A stretch of 64,000 bases of DNA. It comes from Paludisphaera rhizosphaerae (GTDB taxonomy: Bacteria; Planctomycetota; Planctomycetia; Isosphaerales; Isosphaeraceae). The notes under the pieces are model-generated. The model saw only the letters and a program-made list of their open reading frames with translations. It ran no database searches and was not told the origin of the DNA. Shown here one piece after another: positions 26,501 to 32,315 of this stretch. The stretch lies in contig NZ_JAALCR010000008.1 in NCBI RefSeq assembly GCF_011065895.1, positions 248,001 through 312,000 on the forward strand. The letters run 5' to 3'. Position 1 is the first letter of the stretch. Each line of letters begins with the position of its first letter. The translations under genes and the position numbers were made by a program.

Positions 26501-26990
26501 CGCGTCGAACACGCCCTTCCGGCTTCACAAGTCGTGGAACCATGAGGGAGGCGTGGCGACGCCGCTGATCGCCCACTGGCCGGCGCGGATCAAGTCGAAG
26601 GGTCAGTTCCGCCGCGCTCCGGGGCACCTGATCGACGTCGCCCCCACGCTGCTGGAGTTGGCGGGTCTCTCTGCTCCCGATTCGTGGGAAGGCCGCCCTC
26701 GGCCGTCACTGCCGGGCAAGAGCCTGGTCCCAACCTTCGACGCCGACGTCGCCGTTAATCGCGACGTCATCTTCTTCAGGCACGAGAAGAACAAGGCGCT
26801 CCGCCGGGGCGACTGGAAGATCGTCGCCGCCGGCCAGAACGCCCCGTGGGAACTCTACGACCTGGCCGTCGACCGCTCCGAGACCCGCAACCTCGCCGCC
26901 GAGAAGCCCGAGATCGTCCGAGAGATGGCCGAAATCTGGGGCCGTCTCGACCGTGAGTATCAAGAGCAGGGGGCCTCGGGGGGCAAGTAG
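23514..26990 (+). CDS. GH127 (beta-L-arabinofuranosidase-type) - sulfatase fusion, secreted
   Basis: One reading frame of 1158 residues encoding two complete enzymes. A Sec signal peptide (LAILATAFATAAA) precedes a GH127/DUF1680 domain (about 30-640) with the zinc-thiolate site Glu332 and Cys334 (IETCC) plus Cys408-Cys409 (NCCSVNA), matching the Glu, Cys and Cys-Cys site of HypBA1-type arabinofuranosidases. A short Pro/Thr linker leads to a sulfatase (about 663-1150): RPNVLLILADDMGFSDLG (Asp667, Asp668 metal ligands), CWPSR (Cys705, the formylglycine site), SGKWH and SDNGAS. The sulfatase part has no leader of its own. Predicted action: removing sulfate and L-arabinofuranose from one glycan outside the cytoplasm. 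No maturase gene is seen here. Confidence 0.9.
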   Translation: MKIRTPIVLAILATAFATAAAPPDTPPERPLRKPAGMRMDASGPLRAYLDAVTTNWLLPAPKANPAMLAMFADRDRQPYRNLLPWSGEFAGKYLTGASQVYQATHNPELGKSLREFVRALLPLQDADGYFGPFPKEHRLTGSAPNIDNKPGSTWDAWGHYHMMLGLLTWDEAVGDPDALAAAVKIADLLCNRYLGEKRPRMVDAGSTEMNLAPAHALMMVYEKTRQPKYLELAKQVVAEFAAVGGDGKPLAGDYLRRGLADEPFYKTPKPRWESLHPMEALAALGRVEADADARKAFANLWWSIAELDRHDNGGFSSGEQAQGDPYHQGAIETCCTIAWLALTADMLKQSGDPVTADELELSTLNSALGMFSPSGRWSTYNTPMDGVRLANYHEIVFQSRPGSPDLNCCSVNAARGIGLVSQWALLSDDDGVMILNWYGAGRLSGRLKGGANVGFETESDYPASGRVRIKVRINQPTTFPLALRIPQWSTATKISVAGKAEADVKPATYHKINREWKDGDVVEIDLDMTPRAWVGEKASAGRSALYAGPVLLAYDARLNDNGPDDPEPIDARSIKLVPASSWKGPYSPIVLAEARTTAGKTVKLCDFATAGADGSRYRSWLRVENVAATPFSHDHTFRTGPATTPTPAAVNAPPKTKRPNVLLILADDMGFSDLGCFGGEIATPNLDRLAANGLRYSQFYNTARCWPSRAAIMTGYYAQQVNRDPARTRPGWAALLPQLLKPAGYRAYHSGKWHIDGPVLAGGFDRSYLSEDYDRHFTPKKHQIDDKPLPPVKPGDGYYSTTAIADHAVDWLAEHENKHKDEPFLLYLAFIAPHFPIQAPQEDIDRYRTRYLEGWDALREARRNRQKELGLLDAALSPRDPKTIPSWNLPEAELKKRIGPGEAGYAVAWDSLTDEQKTFQATKMAIHAAMVDRLDREVGKVLAKLEAAGMMDDTLILFASDNGASAEEIIRGDGHDPNAPAGADHTFLSLGPGWSTASNTPFRLHKSWNHEGGVATPLIAHWPARIKSKGQFRRAPGHLIDVAPTLLELAGLSAPDSWEGRPRPSLPGKSLVPTFDADVAVNRDVIFFRHEKNKALRRGDWKIVAAGQNAPWELYDLAVDRSETRNLAAEKPEIVREMAEIWGRLDREYQEQGASGGK

Positions 26991-27001
26991 CCGAGGGCCC
27001 C
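26969..27001. terminator. Hairpin at a convergent gene junction, overlapping a stop codon
   Basis: Arms GGGGGCCTCGG and CCGAGGGCCCC pair with one mismatch around an 11-nt loop containing the fusion gene stop codon. It lies between the plus-strand GH127-sulfatase gene and the minus-strand ceramidase-like gene, whose stops are only 16 nt apart, so it may terminate both. Confidence 0.5.
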
Positions 27002-27006
27002 GCGAT

Positions 27007-28536
27007 TCAGTCGAGTTGCGGGCGACGATCCCCGTAGGCCCAGGGCTTCCCCTTGAACGGGAGGGAGGCCGGGGCCTTGGGGACGGGCCCGGGGGTCAGC
27101 GACTTGCACATCTCGGCCAACGCGTCGACGATCTTGCGGCCGGCGGTGGGCTCCATGTTGCTGTAGCTGGTCAGACGGGTCTCGTAGCCGCCGCCGGTCT
27201 GCGGGTCCAGGGCGCTCTCGTGCGGGATGTAGCCGAGCGAGTCGTTTGCCAACGAAACCGGGAACGTGAACGGGAACTTGGATCCGGCCTTCAACTCCAG
27301 GCCGTAGGCGACGAAGTACTCAGCCGGCGACGAGAGGAAGACGGCGGGGCCCACCTGAATCGCCTGGACCTCGGCGTCGACCTCGGGATGCTTCTCAAGG
27401 CGATGGGCCAGGACGACCGTCTCCTTGGCGAACGTCCAGTCGGTCAGGTCGACGCTCTTCTTGTCCTTCTGGACCATCTCCATCGCCGCCGCGACGTGCT
27501 CCGGCAAAGGCCGCCGGCGCTTGAGGTGGACGGTCTTGCTCACGGCGACGACCGGAGCGAGCGGGCCGGCGTGCTGCTCAACGGCGACAAGCTCCTTGCA
27601 GGCCTCGGCGCCGACGGTGCCGCCGACGAGTCGAGCGACGACCTCACCGGACCTCTTGGTCTGGTAAGGAGCGCGGTTGTCGACCTGGGTGACGTCGCCC
27701 GACATCCCCGGCATGAAGACGACCACGGAGTCCTCGCCCATCAGGCCGCGGATGGTCCGCTCCACGTAGTAGATCCAGTCGGCGGAGATTCCCTCGGGCC
27801 CGGTCGTGCCGTGGCAGGCGAAGTTGAACACGCAGCCGAGGAACTTCCCCTTCTCATCCCAAACGCCGATGACGCCGACCTCGGGGTCGACCGGTCCGGC
27901 GGGCTCGACGATGTCCGGGTTGCCGACGCCGGGGTGGGTCATGGCGTGGCCCTGCTTCATCAGAAAGCGGCGGTTGAACGCCACTCCCTCCGCCTTGCCG
28001 AACCCCGCCCCGGCCTTCGCGGCGACTCGCTTGGCGTCGGCCTCGACGACGGCGTCGATGACGCCCGCCTTGACCTTCTCCAGATAGGCCGTATCGGCGA
28101 CGACCGATTCCTGCTCGACGAGCCGCCGGATGAGCGGCGGGGCGTCGGCGTACTCGTTGGGGAGGAACATCCCGGTGGGGCCGGCGTTGTGCGAATGCGA
28201 GGCCGCGATCATGACCGAGCCGCCGGGGATGCCGGTCTTCGCCTCGATCGCCGAGCGGATCTCCTTGACGGTCTCCCCCCGAATCAACAGCGCGTCCAGG
28301 CCGACGAGCGCCACCCGGGCCTTGCCGTCGTCGAAGACGACCGCACGGGCCTTGCACGCATCATGAAACGCCTTGTGGTAGGCCTTCCCGTAGCCGCCGG
28401 GCTGCTCCGCGCCAATCGCCGGCGAGACGTCGCGCTCGGCGAACCCCGCCTTGAACACCGGCCCGTCGGCCTTAGACGCCGTCGAAAGCCCGAAGACCAG
28501 GATCGCCGCCGCGAGCCATCGCGTCGCCATCTGCAT
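27007..28536 (-). CDS. Neutral/alkaline ceramidase-like secreted protein
   Basis: About 509 residues with a Sec signal peptide (ATRWLAAAILVFGLSTASKA). The ATG was chosen for an AGGAGGT sequence 6 nt upstream. The ceramidase N-terminal fold is shown by FKAGFAERDVSP, VALVGLDALLI, IAASHSHNAGPTG (metal-binding His pair), FNFACHGTT and VVFMPGMSGDVTQVDN. Characterised neutral ceramidases hydrolyse the ceramide amide bond, but planctomycete genomes hold many relatives that lack the immunoglobulin-like C-terminal domain, as here, and their substrates are unknown. It converges on the GH127-sulfatase gene. Confidence 0.85.
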   Translation of the reverse strand: MQMATRWLAAAILVFGLSTASKADGPVFKAGFAERDVSPAIGAEQPGGYGKAYHKAFHDACKARAVVFDDGKARVALVGLDALLIRGETVKEIRSAIEAKTGIPGGSVMIAASHSHNAGPTGMFLPNEYADAPPLIRRLVEQESVVADTAYLEKVKAGVIDAVVEADAKRVAAKAGAGFGKAEGVAFNRRFLMKQGHAMTHPGVGNPDIVEPAGPVDPEVGVIGVWDEKGKFLGCVFNFACHGTTGPEGISADWIYYVERTIRGLMGEDSVVVFMPGMSGDVTQVDNRAPYQTKRSGEVVARLVGGTVGAEACKELVAVEQHAGPLAPVVAVSKTVHLKRRRPLPEHVAAAMEMVQKDKKSVDLTDWTFAKETVVLAHRLEKHPEVDAEVQAIQVGPAVFLSSPAEYFVAYGLELKAGSKFPFTFPVSLANDSLGYIPHESALDPQTGGGYETRLTSYSNMEPTAGRKIVDALAEMCKSLTPGPVPKAPASLPFKGKPWAYGDRRPQLD

Positions 28537-28647
28537 CACTGCACCTCCTCGATCGCCCCATCGGCTGCTCAACCCTTGTTGAACGCTTCGGGTACGAAGG
28601 TGCTTGAAGCGCGGCTCGGAATCAAGGGGGAGCCCATTCCGGCCGGG

Positions 28648-29049
28648 TCAGGAAGGGACGGGGTCGAGGACGTTCGCAGGATAAATGCAAGCCCCCTCGA
28701 CGAGCCGGTCGCCGAAAGGCGTCGGCCCAAGCCAGTGAGGCGAGGTTCGCGTGGAACCGTGAACGATCTCACGGGCCGCGCGAGCGAATGGGTTGGACGA
28801 GGGGATGACTTTGACCTGGAAGAGATCGATTCCACCGTCATTCATCGCGTCGACCGCCTCACGGACGATGCGATACCCCTTCCGAGGGTCGGCGTTCTCA
28901 AGGGCATCGGAGGCGATGAAGAGGTACCATCCTGGAACGTCCGTCTCCTTCAACCAGAATGCCGCCGAAATGGGCATCACGGCGTTGACCTTCCTGACAA
29001 GTTCAACGCCGGCCGTGATCTGCTCTTTCACCAGTATTGCTTGATCCAT
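28648..29049 (-). CDS. Uncharacterised 133-residue partner of a HEPN protein
   Basis: I do not recognise this family. The 133 residues are predicted alpha/beta with no signal peptide or membrane segment: an N-terminal helix (ILVKEQITAGVELVRKVN), strands (AAFWLKET, WYLFIAS), a helix (KGYRIVREAVDAMNDGG), a strand (IDLFQVKVIP) and a helix (NPFARAAREIV). Its start lies inside the last 22 nt of the HEPN gene, so the two are probably translated together and may form a complex. The expected MNT-type nucleotidyltransferase motif (GSxARG) is absent. A role as antitoxin or regulatory partner of the HEPN protein is an inference from the gene pairing only. Confidence 0.7.
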   Translation of the reverse strand: MDQAILVKEQITAGVELVRKVNAVMPISAAFWLKETDVPGWYLFIASDALENADPRKGYRIVREAVDAMNDGGIDLFQVKVIPSSNPFARAAREIVHGSTRTSPHWLGPTPFGDRLVEGACIYPANVLDPVPS

Positions 29050-29459
29050 GGAAGCACTCCGGCGACAGGGTCCGCCACGGCGTCGTAGATGGCGTGAGCG
29101 ACGGCCTCGACCGTCTGCTCATATCGCTTGCGCTCGTTCCAATCCTTTAGAGCAGACCAGTTCTCGGTCAAGAGTAGACCAGACGAGCCCGCAATGATCA
29201 TCTGGCTGTCCTGTTCAAGTTGTTTCTCAAGCTTGGCCAGGTTGAGCAGCGTCGGCAGATGATGCGTGAACACCTTCTTGGCGATTTCCGGGTCGTAGAA
29301 GTCGAATTCCTTCGTCCGCCTGGCGATGCAGGCCTTGAGCGCGCATTCGATCGCGTAGCCTGCAAGATAGTAGGCTCCGGACCAGCGGGCGGCGGAGAGG
29401 AGGGCCTCCGCGCCCAGAACACGGTCCTCGGCGAGTTGCTGGAGGTCGGATCGATTCAT
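29028..29459 (-). CDS. HEPN domain-containing protein
   Basis: A 143-residue all-helical HEPN protein. The family core is the helix AGYAIECALKACIARR, preceded by AEDRVLGAEALLSA and followed by the THHLPTLLNLAKLE segment. The canonical Rx4-6H ribonuclease motif of HEPN toxins is not clearly present; RYEQTVEAVAH has the residues too far apart. So it may belong to the non-nuclease, ligand- or complex-forming HEPN group. It overlaps the downstream 133-residue gene by 22 nt. No good ribosome-binding site is seen at the ATG, and a TAGTAT sequence just upstream suggests a very short leader. Confidence 0.82.
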   Translation of the reverse strand: MNRSDLQQLAEDRVLGAEALLSAARWSGAYYLAGYAIECALKACIARRTKEFDFYDPEIAKKVFTHHLPTLLNLAKLEKQLEQDSQMIIAGSSGLLLTENWSALKDWNERKRYEQTVEAVAHAIYDAVADPVAGVLPWIKQYW

Positions 29460-29484
29460 CGTCGGTGAATACTATGGACGCACC

Positions 29485-29510
29485 GGGGCGAGGTCCATCG
29501 ACCTCGCCCC
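29485..29510 (-). terminator. Hairpin downstream of the Gfo/Idh/MocA gene
   Basis: Perfect 11-bp stem (arms GGGGCGAGGTC and GACCTCGCCCC) with a 4-nt loop, 14 nt past the stop of the minus-strand oxidoreductase gene and before the HEPN gene. It probably separates the two transcripts. Confidence 0.6.
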
Positions 29511-29523
29511 AGGCTTGGCGGAC

Positions 29524-30531
29524 TCAGAGGTCGACCCGCCTTCCCTCGCGGGCCGACTGCTTCTCCGCCAGTACGAGGCGGACGGTTTCGCGGGACTGGA
29601 AGGGGGTGACCACGGCCTCGACGGACTCGCCGGCGACGGCGCGGGCGAAGTGGTCGATCTCGCGGGTGTAGCCGTCGCCGGGGGGGAGTTCGGGCGTGAA
29701 GGCCTCGCCCTCGGCGGGGCAAACGCGGAAGGCGGGGGTGCGGGTGCAGTCGAAGACGATCGTCGCCTTCTCCAGCACGATGTTGAAGCTCATCTCGAAG
29801 CCGAAGGTCGGGGCCATCCGCCAGGTGCTTTCCGCGACGACCGCCGGGCCGCCGGGGTAGAAATACTGGCTGGAGACGTAGGCCAGCGGGCCGTCGGCGA
29901 TGGAGGAAACGGTCGTCGGCATACCGAAGACGTGATGGACGTAATCGGTGTCGTGGATGTGCAGGTCGAGAGGCTGGCCGCCGGAGCGGGCCTCGTCGGC
30001 GAACCAGTTGTCCGGGCTCCAGTTGGGGGCGGTCGAGAACCGCCGGAAGGTGGCGGCGATCGGTTTGCCGTACTTCTCCGACTGGATCAGGTCGCGGGTG
30101 ACGACGTACTCTGGCCAGAACCGGATGCAGTGACCGATCTGAAGGACCTTGCCCGTCGCCTTGGCGGCGGCGATCATCCGATCGCATTCCTCAGGGTTCA
30201 ACGCCATCGGCTTCTCGCAGAGGACGTGGACGCCGGCCTCCAGGGCCTTGATCGTCGCCTCCGGGTGAACGAAGGTGGGGAGGGTGATCGAGATCGCGTC
30301 GACCTCGCCCGAGGCGAGCATGTCGTCAAGGCTGGTGAACGTCTTCACGCCCGTCAGATCGATGTGGTCGGCCGCGCCCTGGACGTTCCCCTTGGGAGCC
30401 CCGCCGGCGTCGGCCAGAACCTTTGGGTTGGCCTCGCAGATCGCCGCGATCGTCGCGCCGGGCTGCGTCTTCCAGCAGCGATAGTGCATCCGGCCCATAA
30501 AACCGAGACCGACGATCCCGACGCGAATCAT
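29524..30531 (-). CDS. Gfo/Idh/MocA family oxidoreductase, cytoplasmic
   Basis: About 335 residues, starting MIRVGIVGLGFMGRMHY, a clean Rossmann glycine motif at the N-terminus with no leader, unlike the secreted relative at 4231-5640. The lysine motif is LCEKPMAL (EKP), followed by IGHCIRFWPEY and GGQPLDLHIHDTDYVHHVFG, which holds the Asp/His residues conserved in the catalytic site. It probably oxidises or reduces a sugar or cyclitol with NAD(P). AAGGAAG lies 5 nt upstream of this ATG, which decides it over an ATG 15 nt earlier. It is transcribed away from the metallopeptidase-like gene, and a strong hairpin follows. Confidence 0.9.
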   Translation of the reverse strand: MIRVGIVGLGFMGRMHYRCWKTQPGATIAAICEANPKVLADAGGAPKGNVQGAADHIDLTGVKTFTSLDDMLASGEVDAISITLPTFVHPEATIKALEAGVHVLCEKPMALNPEECDRMIAAAKATGKVLQIGHCIRFWPEYVVTRDLIQSEKYGKPIAATFRRFSTAPNWSPDNWFADEARSGGQPLDLHIHDTDYVHHVFGMPTTVSSIADGPLAYVSSQYFYPGGPAVVAESTWRMAPTFGFEMSFNIVLEKATIVFDCTRTPAFRVCPAEGEAFTPELPPGDGYTREIDHFARAVAGESVEAVVTPFQSRETVRLVLAEKQSAREGRRVDL

Positions 30532-30650
30532 AAGAACTTCCTTCAATCTAGCTCGGACAATGGGTCAGCGCGGGCCTCACGGGAGCCGCGTCACGATCAG
30601 GATAGCAATCGTCGGCCGACGATCCAAGGCCGGCGACGAGGGGGGACGGC

Positions 30651-32222
30651 ATGGGGAGGAAGCTTCGTCGGCGGTTCGCCGCTGTGATTCTGGCGGTCGG
30701 GTTCGGGATCGTTCCAGGCCTCGGCCAGACGGTCGTCTCGCCGCCGCCGGATTCGTTCTTCGCGCTCGTCGACGAGCCCGATCGGGCCGCGGCCCGGGAA
30801 TTCTATGGCAAGTTCCTGGACATCGACGGCCTGCCCGTCGCCGCGGCGGCGGTCGTCGACGATCGGGCGCTCTTTCGGACTCGCGAGATCGTCGGCCGGA
30901 TGCTCGCCGGCCGTCCCGACGTCGCGAAGGCCATGGCGACTCGCAAGATGTACCTCGTCGTCATCGGCAAGGATCAAGTCTACACGGAGATGCCCGAGTA
31001 CCGCCACGCCCCCGATCCCGCCTTCCTCAACGAGCGCGTCCGAGGCACTGGCGGCCGGCCCACCAGCTTCGGCGAAGAGAACCTGCTGTCGCTGCCGCTC
31101 GACCGCTACGACGACGAGAGCATCGCCGTTCACGAGTTCGCCCACACCATCGACGGAATCCTGGAATCGATCGAGCCCGACTGGCGCAAACGGCTTCGCG
31201 GCGTCTACCGGGCCGCGATGGACGCCGGCCTCTACCGCGACGCCTACGCCTCCGGCAACGCCGGCGAGTACTGGGCCGAGATCGTCCAGAGCTACTTCGA
31301 CTGCAACCGCGTCAACAACTGGAACCACGGCCCGGTCGGCTCACGCGAACAACTCCGCGTCTACGACCCCGCCGGCTACGAACTCGCGCGTTCGACTTTT
31401 CGACTGGCCCCCGATCAGGACTGGCGTTACTCGTGGCTCCAGAAGCTCCCCAACGTCGCTCCGCCGCCGGCGAAGTTCGGCTTCGACGCCTACTACACGA
31501 AGGCGACCTGGGCCCGGAGCTTCCCCGTCCTCGGCCGTGAAGTCGTGGACGACGCCCTCCTGCGAGCCAACGACATCATCCGGAAGATGTTCGCCTACCG
31601 CCACGACGTCCTGAAGGCCCTGATCGACGAGGGTTGCCGCCTCGTCGTGCTGGGACCGGGCGAGTCGATCGCCGACCTCCCGGAGTGGAAGGACCTGAAA
31701 GAGCAGGGGGTCGACGGCCTCGCGCGATGCCTCGAATACGCGCCGGGACGGAAGCTCATGGTCGTCGGCGAGGAGAGCGTCCTGGGCGACCCTTCGGCCC
31801 CGATGGTCGGCGCCGATCCCGTCGTGCGCGTCCTCGCCGGCGCGGTCCTCCGCGGCCCCGGCCGTCGCCCGGTCGCCCCCGACCGCAACCCTCGCGACCG
31901 CAACATCCAGCAGTACGAACTGCGAGTGAAGCGGCTGGACGTCCAGTTCGACGATCGCCTGAAATCACTCTTTGAGACTGCCAAGACCGCCGGCAAGTGG
32001 CGCGGGACCGCCGCCGGCCGCGACCACGACTCCTACTGGGTCGAGGGCGTTCTCGCCTACTTCGACGCCCAGGGCCAGACGCCCGCCCCCGCCGACGCTC
32101 CGCAGCATATCGCCACCCGCGAAGGCCTCCGCGCCTACGACCCTCCCCTCGCCGAATTCCTCGACGAGGCCACCGCCTACCGCGGCAAGGTCGACTGGCG
32201 GCTGCCTCGCCGACAGCCCTGA
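30651..32222 (+). CDS. Secreted metallopeptidase-like protein made of two tandem copies, second copy inactive
   Basis: A 523-residue protein with a signal peptide (residues 1-25, VILAVGFGIVPGLG). Copy 1 (about 45-265) contains VHEFAHTID, an HExxH zinc site (His161, Glu162, His165), and GEYWAEIVQSYFD, whose Glu210 is a possible third ligand. Copy 2 (about 275-520) repeats the order of segments: REVVDDALLRANDIIRKMF matches AAAVVDDRALFRTREIVGRM, YWVEGVLAYFD matches YWAEIVQSYFD, and REGLRAYDP matches REQLRVYDP. In copy 2 the HEFAH position reads YELRV, so zinc binding is lost there. I do not recognise a named peptidase family. A pseudo-enzyme half suggests a binding or inhibitory role. A smaller HExxH protein at 52133-52882 shares the general layout. 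Confidence 0.78.
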   Translation: MGRKLRRRFAAVILAVGFGIVPGLGQTVVSPPPDSFFALVDEPDRAAAREFYGKFLDIDGLPVAAAAVVDDRALFRTREIVGRMLAGRPDVAKAMATRKMYLVVIGKDQVYTEMPEYRHAPDPAFLNERVRGTGGRPTSFGEENLLSLPLDRYDDESIAVHEFAHTIDGILESIEPDWRKRLRGVYRAAMDAGLYRDAYASGNAGEYWAEIVQSYFDCNRVNNWNHGPVGSREQLRVYDPAGYELARSTFRLAPDQDWRYSWLQKLPNVAPPPAKFGFDAYYTKATWARSFPVLGREVVDDALLRANDIIRKMFAYRHDVLKALIDEGCRLVVLGPGESIADLPEWKDLKEQGVDGLARCLEYAPGRKLMVVGEESVLGDPSAPMVGADPVVRVLAGAVLRGPGRRPVAPDRNPRDRNIQQYELRVKRLDVQFDDRLKSLFETAKTAGKWRGTAAGRDHDSYWVEGVLAYFDAQGQTPAPADAPQHIATREGLRAYDPPLAEFLDEATAYRGKVDWRLPRRQP

Positions 32223-32315
32223 GACACGCCGGAGCGAATACCGACCATCGCCCAAGCGTCTCGTCTGGAGCGCAGCCGACCAGCGGCGCGCACCCCTTCG
32301 ACGCGAGGCCGTTCC

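Noticed and set aside
28570-28647. Possible terminator with arms CCCTTG and CAAGGG near the ceramidase-like gene
   Set aside because: The arms are 6 bp and too far apart (about 50 nt) to be convincing.
26953-29088. A 711-codon plus-strand frame across the ceramidase-like gene
   Set aside because: Antisense shadow; the minus-strand product has a signal peptide, an AGGAGGT ribosome-binding site and ceramidase motifs.
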